From Owenia fusiformis (lineage: Eukaryota; Annelida; Polychaeta; Sabellida; Oweniidae): a DNA stretch of 64,000 nt. Under the pieces are notes generated by a model. It saw only the letters and a list, made by a program, of their open reading frames with translations, had not been told where the DNA came from and made no database searches. Position 1 is the first letter of the stretch. Each line of letters begins with the position of its first letter. The DNA is taken from the NCBI GenBank assembly GCA_903813345.2, contig CAIIXF020000004.1, positions 16,975,513-17,039,512 on the forward strand. Direction: 5' to 3'. Shown piece by piece: positions 49,724 through 62,404 of the stretch. Both the position numbers and the translations under genes were made by a program.

Positions 49724-50810
49724 CGAGGGGTGATCCAAAAGTCTTGGACACCACGCTCTAACTTTGCTATTTTATAATGTAATTACATGAAACTTTCAGA
49801 TAATAAAGATCAACATCTTAACAATTTTGCGTATAAGTTTCACCAGAAAATAATATATTTTAGCTACTTTTCTAAATACTTTTTAATATCGAGTCCCTGC
49901 TACCCGGAACGGTATTTAAATATAGCAAATCACGTCACAACTGTTAATATGGCAAATACTTTAGGTGCAGGTGCACAACCTAACACCAGTCATGGTATGA
50001 TAGAATTTCCAATTTTTCAATCTGAGTGTCATCTGCCATCATCATCTTCACATATTAACCCCTACTTTTCAACATATTTTCCATGAATTTGAACACATTT
50101 TTCGTACTGCTTTACCCATGAATAGAAGACATTTATGAAACCGCCATTGCTTATGTGACTTATGTGATACAAATGCATCTGAAATGCCACTCTAAACCTC
50201 ATCCAATGAGGAAAAACATTTTCTTTCAACCCTCCTTTCAACTTCAGAAAAGGAAGAAAATCACACAGAGCCATATCTAGACTGTATCGTGCATATGGCA
50301 GCTGCTCAAGGTCAATAATAGTGAGAATGTCTTGTAGTATTCTTTGTTCCACTTTGATTTCTTTCATGTTCTGCATTTCAGCAGCCATCTTGGAGCAAAA
50401 AGGATACCAGAATGAGGATTGTTGTCTGATGTCATTTGACACAAACGGCCATTGTCATATGTGACATTATTTTTAGAACACAATTAATTGGTTGCCTGGT
50501 AACAAAGGAAGTAAATTAACATGGTCAAACATTCAAAATACAAAGAGAGATAGTGGTCAAGAGTTGCGAAACAAGTCAAATGGCAGCAACATTAAAGGCC
50601 GAAAGTTGTCTTGTGCGAATACCGTTCCGGGTGGCAGGATCCCTATATTAAAAACTATCTAGAAAACTACATAAAATATATCATTTCACCATGTAATTAA
50701 TACACAGAGTAGTTAGGTTGTTGGTCTTTATTATTGGAAAGTTTGAAGTAATTTTATCAAAAATCAACAAAATTAGAGCAGGGCGTCCAAGACTTTTGGA
50801 TCACCCCTCG
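49724..50810 (-). mobile_element. Mariner element with degraded transposase
   Basis: Inverted ends CGAGGGGTGATCCAAAAGT(C) are flanked by TA at 49722-49723 and 50811-50812. The minus-strand frame at 50442-50062 contains LPYARYSLDMALCDFLPFLKLK, which resembles the PYSPDLAPCDF catalytic region of mariner transposases, and ends with a KC...GKYVEK tail. In mariners this region carries the third catalytic Asp; here the surrounding motif is altered. The N-terminal half is deleted, so the 1087-bp copy is inactive. Confidence 0.85.
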
Positions 50811-50980
50811 TATTATTCGAACTTATGATCGGGCATAAGAATGATGTTTACGTCAAGCTTAATATGATTAAAACTATATTTGCCAGGCAGTTATAGAAGT
50901 GAAAAGAGCACTATGGTTAATTGTATCGGGGTTCGAAAACATTACCTTAAGTTAATGTACAGAGTTAGAGTAAGGTAAAA

Positions 50981-51830
50981 CACCCTATGCAGACAGAGCC
51001 TGTGGGAAATATTGGGTGCGGAGCAAATGAGCGGAGGGTGCGGAGCTAACGGTCATTTTTGAATTTAAATTTGGGATATTTCTGAAACTAAGCCGTTTTG
51101 GGACTTCTAATATACCAAGATATGTGTATTTGACACCAAATATCAATACAATTGTGAAAATAGTAGCGCAATTCATTCTGTAGCGACGCAGTGTGCCTTA
51201 AACCTTTCCCAGACCTATATATTTTGAAATTATCCTTTTAATACTGAGTCCCCAGCATTCATAAAAAATGGTGTTCAAGGTACACTATCTATACAAATTA
51301 TTTTTGCATCTTGGAAGCCAGGCAGTATCTGTGTGATTTTATAAAAATTCGGAAATGTTTTCAGATATGAGCCCCTTCTAAATATTGGGTGCGGAGGAGC
51401 TCCATAAACGTACCTCCGCACCCAATATTTAGAGGGGGCTCATATCTGAAGAACATTTCCGAATTTTTATAAAATCACACAGATACTGCCTGGCTTCCAA
51501 GATGCAAAAATAATTTGCATGGGTAGTGTATCTTGAACACCATTTTTTATGAATGCTGGGGACGCACTATTAAAAGGATAGTCTCAAAATATATAGGTCT
51601 GGGAAATGTTTAAGGCATACTGCATCGCTATAAAATGAATTGCACTACTACTTTCACAATTTTATTGATATCTGGTGTCAAATACACATATCTTGCTATA
51701 TTTGAAGTCCCAAAACGGCTTAGTTTCAGAAATATCCCAATTTTAAATTCAAAAATGACCGTTAGCTCCGCACCCTCCGCTCATTTGCGCCGCACCCAAT
51801 ATTTCCCACAGGCTCTGTCTGCATAGGGTG
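50981..51830. mobile_element. Palindromic foldback element, copy 2 (850 bp)
   Basis: Same family as 48856-49706, with TAAAA as 5-bp target duplication. The small asymmetric centre reads the reverse complement of that in copy 1, so the two copies are inserted in opposite orientations. Confidence 0.88.
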
Positions 51831-52040
51831 TAAAAGCAAGTAAAATACGTCATTGTTGGCAGTTCTTCAATCATATCAGTATGTGTGTATGCACGTTGAG
51901 TCATTGCCTTCTACATTGGAATAGCCTTGCCTTTGGGCCAACGGACAGACAAGATAAGACAGAAAAGTTTCAACCAACAAATCAAATTACAGAATATAGT
52001 ATGCACACATTCATCAAATAGCTATTAGAAGTATGATTTA

Positions 52041-52640
52041 GTAGGACCAATCGGATTCGGATCATTCGGATTCGGACGTTGAGTTCAGGACCAATCGGAT
52101 TCGGACCATTCAGATTCGGACGTTGAGTTTAGGACCAATCGGATTCGGACCATTCGGATTCGGACGATAATTTAGGACCAATCGGATTCGGACCATTGGG
52201 ATTTGGTTGGATGAGTTTAGGACCAATCGGATTCGGACCATTCGGATTCGGCCGATGAGTTTAGGACCAATCGGATTCGGACCATTGGGATTTGGACGAT
52301 GAGTTTAGGACCAATCGGATTCGGACCATATGGATTCGGTTGGATGAGTTTAGGACCAATCGGATTCAGACGATGAGTTTAGGACCAATCGGATTCGGAC
52401 CATATGAATTCGGTTGAATGAGTTTAGGACCAATCGAATTCGGACGATGAGTTTAGAACCAATCGGATTCGGACCATATGGATTCGGTTGGATGAGTTTA
52501 GGACCAATCGGATTCGGACAATGAGTTTAGGACCAACCGGATTCGGACAATGAGTTTAGGACCAATCGGATTCGGACCATATGGATTCGGTTGGATGAGT
52601 TTCGAGTGATCGAGGAATAGGATTAGGACATATTGGATTC
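52041..52640. repeat. Minisatellite with GGACCAATCGGATTCGGA units
   Basis: Units of GAGTTTAGGACCAATCGGAT, TCGGACCAT and TCGGATTCGG or TTGGATGAG recur about fifteen times with period classes near 30 and 47 bp. Decayed units continue to about 52830. The antisense open frame at 52498-52767 (repeated PIGPK) is a by-product. Confidence 0.9.
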
Positions 52641-53626
52641 GGATGATTGAGTTTAGGACCAATGGGATTTGGTCAATTTGATCTGGATCATTGAGTTTCG
52701 GACCAATTGGATTGGTTTGGATTTGGACTCGGGTGATTGATTTTTGGATCAATAGGATTTGGACCATTGGTGATCAGACAATTGGCTTTTGTATAAATGG
52801 GATTCAAATCATTTGGATTCAGACAATTGAGAAATAGATACGCAGGATTGTCAGCACCTTCGTTTGTTTTGGATTATTTGTATTTTGCCAATCAACTGTC
52901 CTGTTATTTTCGAAGCATTGCCCCAAAATGAACATGGCTGAAACTCCCTAGAATAACAAGAAGACACAGGTGTTTATTGCATTCTATTCTTTCTATCTGA
53001 AATTATACAAAAGTTTGGCCTCACGTTTCTATTTGTTGGTCCGTCTAACCAGGGCTGTTGGAAAAGGTAATACACAAGTCAGGTAACAAAAATCATATTT
53101 GAAGTTGAAGATGCAAGTAACATGAAACTAAAGCTATTCCGGTTTCATAGACCGCATGTATTCATGCATCATCGGGCATGAATGAAGCAATGCAAACATC
53201 GTATAATATTTTACTCGTTTATACTAAGTCTTACTTTTTCATACATATTTTCTTTTTATGAGATTTTTGATGTTTTTCAAAGAAAATTACAAATTTTCTG
53301 TTAGGATTTTTCCTTTACATCGTTATTCCAATCACCACAATCATTTTACAAACAAGCTACCTTAAAATATCAAGACTTCATGCTATTGTCATACTTTTCA
53401 AACTTAATGTGACTGTCTTTCACCATTTGTTAAGCAGTGACAAAATGATTTGCGAAAATGTTAATAGTTTCCTGCCGAATGTCGAGTCTCGCATCATACG
53501 AATGTATTTTTAGGCGATCTGTCTGCGTGGGGTGAATTTGTTGTTTAAATCGATTCTTTTTCGGAGATAGTGTTGACGGTTACAATAGTTTCCTGCATAT
53601 ACAAACTACCTTAAGTACCTTAGTAC

Positions 53627-54235
53627 CTTAAAGGAATATTCCTTGCCAAACCATCTCTCTCATATGGTAGCTATAACCATATATATGCTTGCCATGTTTA
53701 GCAAAACACGCAAAAATGTTTTGATATGGTCAAATTTGATCATTTAGAAATGTGATGCTCAATTCCAGTAAGCTGCCATCTTTTAAAATTTCACACAGGA
53801 AGTGATGTCATCGACACTCAACTTTGCATATAGCATTAGGTGAGGAGCTATTAAGAATTACAAAACCAGCTAAATATTCTTTTTCAACTTTGTATCTTAT
53901 TTAATCCTTCTGAAAATCTCTTATTTTATTCTAAGTTGACAAGCCCTGAAAATATTTTTGCACAGAAAGTAATGATCACTTGTCTAGAAGTGATTTCGTG
54001 CTACTTTCCTATACTGTTATGGGCAAGGTTATAGAAGTTGAGAGTTGATGACATCACTTCCTGCAAGAAATCTTAAAAGATGGCAGCTCACTGGAAATAA
54101 GCACTAGATTTTTAAATGATCAATATTGACCATATTAAAACATTTTCCCATGTTTTGCTAAATATGGAAACTATATATATGATTATAGCTACCATATCAA
54201 GAGAGAAAGGGTCTGGCAAGGAATATTCCTTTAAG
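53627..54235. mobile_element. TTAA-flanked MITE
   Basis: Ends AGGAATATTCCTTGCCA and its reverse complement are flanked by TTAA on both sides. Arms containing GCTGCCATCTTTTAA and GGAAGTGATGTCATC are inverted copies over most of the 610 bp. TTAA targets suggest mobilisation by a piggyBac- or Kolobok-type transposase. Confidence 0.85.
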
Positions 54236-54676
54236 TATTTCTATGATTAATCCCAACCTAGGTATTAAGCAACACGGTTTGATAGACGAAGCATAGGTAT
54301 TCTTGTTGTACAAATAATCGAAGTTTGCCCAAGAATTATGTCGTATTTGCATAGTTCTGTCACAATAAACCAAGGTCAATGTTTGCTTTAGTCGGTATAA
54401 ACCGTATATACGATTACAAATCACAAATATTACAGTTTAAATGCAGCCTTAAAATTACTTCGAATTTTATTAGACGAGCATATGTTGAGAATAAAAATTT
54501 TCTTGAAAACTAGCAAATGCTATAACTGATAAAAAGACCACTGACATTGTTAAATTGGTGTTATCTGGTCGAGATTGATTGGGAAATTGAGTTCAATGAT
54601 TTAACAAAAGGCACATTAGGCAAATTCCGAAGTCAAGTTACACGTTGCATTTATCGGCCACAATCGGTAATTCACA

Positions 54677-57600
54677 ATGCTACGCCTCATCTTTAAAGCG
54701 AGGAAAAATTTAACGAAGCAACATACGAAATTCAATAATATAGCAGCATTATTTTGCAATCAGTCAAGAATCGATGATGGCGGCATTGGACAAAAATCAG
54801 CGCCACCTATCGATCCTGAACCACCTACAGTTCCGTGTAAAAATGACTATAGCGAAGCGGCTGCTGAAAAAAGACTCGAATGGGTCGAAGGTTTCGTCGG
54901 GACAAAGCTTCCATCGTTGCGGGTAAGTATAGTTAAAGTACTAAAACTGAAAGTTTAATATGGGAAATTGACAACTGTAACTCCCGATTACAGTAAACGT
55001 GCAGATGCCCGAAATAGCAAAACGACCATGCCAATTCTCGAATATTAGCGAACGATATTTTCCCATGGACCATAGTAATAAAGATCGGATGACAAACAGA
55101 ACTATGATTAACTCACAAAGGATTGGTATCGATATTGTGAACTGAATTCAACAATGGTTTTCTCTTAAACCAATTATTGAAAACATTCTGTAAAAACACG
55201 GTCCTTAATGTAATTTTGACTGATTGACAACAATTTAATGCGAAAATTATTTATATATTTTTCATATAACTGTTTTTGTTAACATTTTTTTTTTAGTGCA
55301 ATTGTTTTTTGTTCGTTTTTACCAATTCTTGAGAATGAAATAAAATATCTTAGTTTCCGAAGCTTGTTTGAACAAAATAGCGTATACAACATTTTCCTAG
55401 ACCTCTTAATATTATAGTTATACAAAGGCAATTTTGATTGATTTAACAAATGGTATTCAAAAAATTAAAATCAAAAACCCCAAAATAGATAAAAATTAAG
55501 ATAAATATTTTATTTCATTAACAAGATACTTTTTTTTAAATCAACCAAACTTTCCTTTGTACAATTACAATACTGAGAGACCTAAACACGTTATGTTTTT
55601 GTCATTTTGTTCCAATGATCGGAGGTCCGGATAGATGTTTCAATTTACTGTTTTACTGTATAGTATATTGTTATCATTTAAAAGATGGCCATAAAATTGA
55701 CAATGTGTAAAAATTTCAGATTTTTTGATGATTGGTTTAAGAGAAACATGTGTTCAAAAAGTTCACCATATCGATATTCATACTTTTGCAATGTTTTAAA
55801 AAATCATTGAATTATTCTCCAAGGCTATATATGTACTTTTCCGTATATGTTTCTATATTGTTTTTATTATAAAGCAACACTAAATAATATAGAATAAATA
55901 ATACATTGTTTTCAATATATTTAATTAAACTACTTTAAGTTTTTATTAAAGCTATGGCCCTACATTTCAATGTGCATGAATTTTTATGTACATGTTTATA
56001 GTACTTGAATCTAACAAATCGATCATTACAGGGTTGGTGGAGCCCTCTATCGGAACCAAAGCCCGAAATTCTACAAGGGAATATTGAACAGTCTATCGGA
56101 CTCGCCCGGATACCAACTGGGGTAGCTGGGCCCATAGACTTTAGGGTAAATATCTTGCCATAATTTTAAAGCGTAATGCTATTTTTCTTAACTTCAAAAC
56201 TAAGAAGTGGGGTTTATCTGATACCACAGGTTTAGAAATAACCCAAAGGAGTGTAGTGAACTTTTGTATTGAATGTATTGAATTGTTGGAATAGAAATGA
56301 AAAATGTACCACTGAATGCATATGAGTATTTGATGCCAAAAATGAAAGAGGGTTCGGTGAATGGTACTTTTTTATAATGTCCTCGATGATTTTCTCATGA
56401 GACGCATGGCTGGTGTGTGTTTAGGATTGATTTGCTTTGCATGTTATTCGATCATGCAACGTTGAAAAGAACCCATAACACCCAAGCTAATCCGTATGCA
56501 AAACATCTAAACATTTCAAAATTAATAAAATAATTTCGATAGGATTAGTTTTAGGCAATTGGTACGCTACAATGGCCTCTTACTTAGGTTAACAAATATC
56601 GTTCACCTTTTGGTCTTAGCATAACATATGTGAGAATTTGCCCTTTAATAGCACCTCGGCAAGCTCTATTGGGCAACCTTCGTCCAAACAATACTTTATA
56701 CTTGCCCTACAATAACATATTCCGGGGATTTAGAAATCTGAAGCATATAATGCATTTCGCAAATAAACCTTTTGGGCAGTTGGATACAGGATCTTGAATT
56801 TAATTGAACGAACTGATATTAACCCGATGCTATTGAATGATTTATATGATTACTATTACCGACTGTTTGTTTAAATCGGTTATATTTTTCAAAGGTTTAT
56901 GTAACCATTTTTGCAAGGGGGTTCAGTTTTAATAAAATTCCAGGGAGGTTAAAATTAAAGTTGACAATTTTGACCCAAAATCGCCGCAAAATGGTGAACA
57001 AAAACATGATTTTGAAACAACTTCACCCCCACCACCTACCTCTGGCTACGGGCCTGTTACATAATGCCTTTTTTGAACCTACTGTCAATTTTGCAATTTC
57101 ATTTAGCCCGGTGAAAGCTATGCTGTTTTAGATTAATCAAGAGAGTTTGATGAGAATGTAACTGAAAAGCTGAGATCAAGACGTATAAGGTATTTGTATA
57201 AGGTATTCCTAAATTAATGAATTCTTCGTTCTGTCCGTTATAATAGGGAACACATGCAGATGGTCTGATCATGTGCCCAATGGCTGTGACAGAGGGAGGA
57301 GTAATCGCCTCAACGTCCCGAGGGGCGAAGGCAATAAACGAATCGGGGGGAGTTAGTGTACACGCTTTGAAATCTGTCATGGGAAGGAGCCCTGTGTTTA
57401 TATGTAACGACGCTAAAGGTGCAAAAGACTTCGCTCAATGGGTTCCTACGATGAAGACAGTTCTACAAGAGAAGGTTGTCAATAAGAAGTCACAGCATTG
57501 CCGCATTACTGACATTAAACCTATTATTGATGCTAATGTAAGAGCATTTTTATTCTATATAGTTTGTAATTTCGCAATTAATATATATATATAGACGCTT

Positions 57601-57929
57601 GAAAATTGCCTGCCGTGCACTGTCCTGAAACACACAAGATATATTTGCTATTTATTCCGTAGGTATTATTCACAAAAAGTTGCAGAAAATAGGTTGAAGT
57701 GTGAGGTTGCTTCTATTCCTTTTATTTTGAGAGTTATTTTGAGATTAAGTCACTTTATGATCCATTTTCTCGTACTCTACTACCTCAGACTTTTCGTTAT
57801 TGTGAGGTATATATTGCGTTGTTCTACTAGGATGCACTTTTATTCTCTACTAAGGTGGTCAATCTGATACTAGAATACGACACCGGGGATGCTTCAGGAC
57901 AAAATATGGTGACATCAGCGTCCTATGCA
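54677..57929 (+). CDS. Divergent HMG-CoA reductase-like gene, first four exons (partial)
   Basis: Exons are 54677-54922, 56032-56145, 57247-57537 and 57855-57929, all phase 0, giving 242 residues before the gene continues past the window. After an 82-residue leader come GLARIPTGVAGPIDF, GTHADGLIMCPMAVTEGGVIAS with the catalytic Glu of the family's TEG motif at residue 136, and TGDASGQNMVT (227-237). The last aligns with the NADP(H)-binding DAMGxN motif but has Ser in place of Met. Animal class I enzymes have an N-terminal sterol-sensing membrane domain; here none is present. The first 25 residues are rich in Arg, Lys and hydrophobic residues, with no acid, suggesting mitochondrial import. Exons for the catalytic Lys, Asp and His are not in the window, so activity cannot be judged. 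Confidence 0.88.
55114..55791. mobile_element. Foldback element in HMG-CoA reductase-like intron 1
   Basis: Same family as 35820-36481: ends AAAGGATTGGTATCGATAT, inner TTTCTCTTAAACCAAT and inverted partners. About 680 bp with no coding frame. Confidence 0.75.
56146..57246. other. Intron 2 of the HMG-CoA reductase-like gene
   Basis: AT-rich intron of 1.1 kb. No repeat with clear ends and no extra exon was recognised. Confidence 0.5.
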
Positions 57930-58847
57930 GTAAGTATTAGTTTTATGGATAACGTTTTGTGCAGGTACACAGGCAATTTTTTCCATTACATTTTCTGTAA
58001 AGAATGGCTATCTTTAAAAAATCTTTACGGAAATTCATTAAAGAAACTTTGCAGATTTGATACATTTGAAGAATCTGTACAGTTTTTCTTTCTTTAATGA
58101 TTCTGCAAAGAAATCTCATTACAGAAAAAATACAGATTCAATGCAAAAACTGTGTGTGTGTTGATCTGTAAAGAATCAATAAAGAAATTCTCAACAGATT
58201 CTGTAAAGAAATAACAACATTGAAAATTCTGTAAAAATGACTTTGTCATTGAAGATTTTGCAAAGAATACACTTTACAGAAAAATAGATTCAATTCAAAA
58301 AATGTATGGATGATGATCTCAAAGAAGCAATAAGTTACATCCAGGCCCATAACCTGGGGAAGGGGCTCAGCCATTACAGCCAACCCTTCTGATATCTCCT
58401 TAAAGATATGTGGACATATGTACCTGTTTGCCAAAAAAGTGTTGAACGGTCTTAAAAGTGCTGAAGGGCATTAAAGCGCTTTTTTGGCCTTATTCTAAGA
58501 GAAAATTGGCCTAACTTTTAAAAAAATCCTTGCAAGCGCAGAATATTTTTTGCCATTTGGTCCCCTCAAAGATTTGAGGGGGGATGTCAGAGCTCCCAGA
58601 TACCAAAAGCTGGCTGAATATCACTTCTGAAACTATCGAATATCACTTTGATGGTTTGGGGATTTTTTGCTAAAATTATATATGATAATGATATCTTGAT
58701 CCACATCATGAAATATATATTCACGTGATATTCGATGTATATCCTTGCAACCATGGGATAAAAGGTAGTTATCCACAAGGAGGGATTTGATATGGGGAAT
58801 ATCACAAGAATGATATCAATAATATTTCCCGAGGGAACACAGTGTTT

Positions 58848-58922
58848 CGTCAGTGGTCAGGGTACTTTTGGGAGGTACTAGGTTTGTCCCAACCTCCCAA
58901 AAGTACCCTGACCACTGACGAA
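58848..58922. repeat. Hairpin near 58.9 kb
   Basis: CGTCAGTGGTCAGGGTACTT and its reverse complement, extended by TTGGGAGGT, surround a loop of about 12 bases. It may mark the end of an inserted fragment. Confidence 0.75.
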
Positions 58923-59879
58923 TTGATACTGAAAATAAGCCTAAAGCAGGTAAAATTTAAAAAAAAATAAAACTATATCCTCAATAAATCAATTGAAATT
59001 GTAAAAATTGAAATACTTATAATTAGGCTAAGCATTTTTTTTACTTCATATGATATTAAGTAAGCTTAAATTAATATTTATTTAAATTCCAGAAATATTT
59101 TTTATAAATACTGTTCAAAGTAATTCTTTTAGTTTTTAACGGAGAGAAATCCCCGGGATCGATGTCTGATATATAAGTTAACGTTTCGTTCACTACACAC
59201 ATCCTGGTATCTGGGAGTTAGAATATCGCCCATTACAAAATCAAGTAAAGTTTTATGTTCGGATTATACATTGATCCAGAAGGTCAGTATACAAGGTGTC
59301 ATAGATGGGATTTAGCCGTCAGACAATATAACTAACTATCAGGAGCCTGTAGGCTTTAGGATTTTAAGCTGAAAAGCACCGAAGAAGATAATATTCCAGA
59401 TAGAAGTCAGAAAATTCACTGAAATTAGAATCTACAGCGGAAATTCCCCCAAATATTCGTAAGCTTACAACATCTCACAATAGAATGGAGGAGGAGGACA
59501 GGAAGTAAACTTTATGCTTCACAGATCAGGTATGTTTCCTGTGATATTATGATAAATGGAACTTAATGGTTCACAGTTCAAACGAGTGCAAGTAGACTAT
59601 ATGACTTTACTACCCGCCCCAGGCTACACGCCTTACTGTTACATCTACTACTGTAGTGTCGATATATTCTTGTGATCATGACAAAGTTTACTCGACCTTC
59701 GAATTTTGAAATCGAAAGACTAGCACAATGGCTGACATTGAGGGATAGATTTACAACATAAAGTACAAGTGCAACACACAAGAAAACAAGCACGTACAAA
59801 TCCTTTCAATTTGCTGAACCTGTAGAGCCTGTGGATATTGCATGGGACATTACGACGTAAGTAAATGCTTGCTTATTTT

Positions 59880-60430
59880 GTTGGTACAGTGTATCGTTTG
59901 CTCATTTCATAGGCACAATAGGCATATACCTATTTATTTATTCATATCATTGGTACAGTGCTCGTTTAGCTGTTTGCTCACTGATTTCATGGGCACAGTA
60001 CACATGTAGCTGTTTGCTCATTTCATGGGCACAGTGACATGTAGCTGTTTGCTCATTTCATGGGCACAGTGACATGAAGCTGTTTGCTCATTTCATGGGC
60101 ACAGTACACATGCAGCTGTTTGCTCATTTCATGGGCACAGTACACATGTAGCTGTTTGCTCATTTCATGGGCACAGTATTGTGAAAGTAAACATGTAGCG
60201 TAGCTGTTTGCTCAATTTATTGGTAAAGTGTATATATAGCTGTGTTCGCTCATCTTATGGGTACAGTGAACATGTAGCCATTTGGTTTGTTCATGGGCAC
60301 AGTTAACATGTAGTGTTTGCTCATTTCATGGGCACAGTACCACGTAACTGTTTGCTCATTTCATTGATACAGTGCATATTTAGCTGTTTGCTCATTACAT
60401 TGCTAAAGTATGCATGTTGCTGTTTGCTCT
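59880..60430. repeat. Minisatellite with about 37-bp unit
   Basis: Units of TAGCTGTTTGCTCATTTCAT, GGGCACAGT and ACATG repeat about fourteen times; the best copies lie at 59995-60180. The open frame at 60313-60570 begins inside it and is not supported as a gene. Confidence 0.88.
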
Positions 60431-60621
60431 GTCTCAGAGTCAGATCTAATGTCACTCTGGGTATAATAGTCGAGAGAAAGTATGTCAATATTATATTTAA
60501 ATCAAAAGAATTTAGAAAATATCACAATTATGATATTATTTTTATTTGTCTATTTGATTTTTGCCTTTGAAACTCCAAAATGCACCAAATTAGCTCATTA
60601 ATTTTTGGATTTGCACTTTCA

Positions 60622-60928
60622 GGTTTCAAGTTTGAACAAACATGGAGGACAGAACAATTTACTTTGATTTACTTCCTGGAAGACGCTCCAGCACAGGGAA
60701 TCTTTATGATGTAGTTTAGTGAAGCTGAGGAAACCACCTTTTGGTTTACAAATTACAATGGAGCACCAATTTGCATTGGGACTGCCTGTACAGCTGTCAG
60801 CTGTACAATGATTTCCATGATGGTGCTATATTATATAATGTGTCTACTGTACAAATGCAAGGGACAGGAAAATGCACTGTCTGATCACCTTCACAATGAC
60901 AATACTACAGTATTAAAGACCAAGTAAA
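60622..60928 (+). pseudogene. Possible captured exon of a single-pass membrane protein
   Basis: After a TTTCAG acceptor the frame reads FKFEQTWRTEQFTL, then a TAG, then FSEAEETTFWFTNYNGAP, a hydrophobic span about 25 residues long (ICIGTACTAVSC, MISMMVLYYIMC) and a polar tail to TAA at 60926-60928. Extracellular part, membrane span and short cytoplasmic tail look like the end of a type I membrane protein. The in-frame TAG argues for a pseudogene. I do not recognise the family and found no matching upstream exon. Confidence 0.4.
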
Positions 60929-62404
60929 CAAAAGGGGGAAGAAAGTCCTGAAGCATCTCTGGTTATACAGATAGTTGAATGATTGTGTTGACGAATAATT
61001 GTTGCTTGTAACCTACAAGTTGTAAGAGCATGCATGTGTGTCTGTTAAAAAATGAAACATTTATTTAAAATGAAAATTATACATATCCTTGGGTGCGAGG
61101 CAATCTTCTATAGTTGTCATCTTATCAAAACTATGCAATGGGGGCTTCAGTTCATTCAACAATTCTAATCCTATGTACAGTTGAACAAAATGAAGCTCAA
61201 ATAAGCTCATCCTGAATTATTTGAGCAAAATGAAGCAACATTACAATTGTGAAAAGTTATCATGTCTGTTATAATTGCTCAGTCACAATCACATTTTATT
61301 TAGATTATTAAATGTAGGAGTTCACTTGCAGATTGTGGAGAAATAGCAGGACTATGATTAAATGCTATGGCACCTTTAGGAAGTGTATGGTTATCAGTTG
61401 GTTTTCTCTTATCGCTACAGTCATGTCATCCAGAAGAGCCAGATATTTGCATTTTCTTCATTCTGGGGCTCGTTTTATGCATGCTAAGAACTATAGTTGT
61501 CTCACAAGCAACTAAGTTATTCACTGTTAAATAAAAAATAGTAAAACCAAAGTAAATAGGCCAATATTACGTTGGCTACCGAAATGTACTCCAAATATGC
61601 CTATTGCATTTTTAAAAGGATGTTTTATCAGATTATAATGACTTATGTGACTTAGAACTTTAACTTTTGTAATTTGGTTTAATTGCATATTTATTTGTAT
61701 ATTTATTTTATAAAAATCCATGTTTTATAGACATCCATGTTTTGTTTTATATTTCAGAATATTACACAAATTAATGTATATTTATTTTATAAATTAAATT
61801 TTATGTAAGACATATATAAAATATCCCCGGGATCAACACTCGTTCAGTATAAAATAGTACTCTGGGCGGAGGTTCGCTGGGGGTCTTGAAAAAATGAATT
61901 TTCCTCTTCCACCCTCCCAAATTTAGAGGTGTATGATTTATGACTTAAACATCATGTATTTTATTTAATGTATATATGTTTATCATAGGGCGGTTTATAT
62001 ATTGCCTTGCATTGTAAACAACTTACATTGGCAATATGAATAATTTAATATGTTTTGTAAGAAGATGTGTTTTGTAATAAGATTTATTAATTAAAATAAA
62101 TCCGCTCATTTTAAGCCCAACATCCATGTTTTGTAATATTTCAGAATATTACACATTAATAAACATTTAGTAATCTGATTATTATGTAAGATGAATAAAT
62201 GACTGATATAAACTTGGTACCATTATATGATCAATAGATTGTTAAAGGAAATTAATAATGTTGTAAGCAAGTTTTGGTTAGAAAGTTCACAATTTTACTG
62301 TGGTGTTAGTTTGTAAACAGTCATTTGTGGTCTGAATTGGTCATACTTTCAGAAATAGATGGTTTCAATTTTTTATTTGCTTAGAGTATATTATAATACT
62401 GTAC

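Larger units (their letters stand above)
48468..53534. mobile_element. 5.07-kb inverted-repeat transposon with 5-bp target duplication
   Basis: The ends start CACCCCATGCAGACAG and its reverse complement CTGTCTGCGTGGGGTG. They are flanked by AATTT at 48463-48467 and 53535-53539. Arms of roughly 340 bp pair imperfectly, for example GTATGATGCGAGACTCG in both. Inside are two palindromic elements with nearly the same terminal motif, one mariner and one minisatellite. No transposase was found for the outer element. The superfamily is not recognised. Confidence 0.8.

Noticed and set aside
59800-59861. Possible exon ending in an ACGAC|GTAAGT donor before the 60622 exon
   Set aside because: No phase joins it to the downstream frame without an immediate stop.
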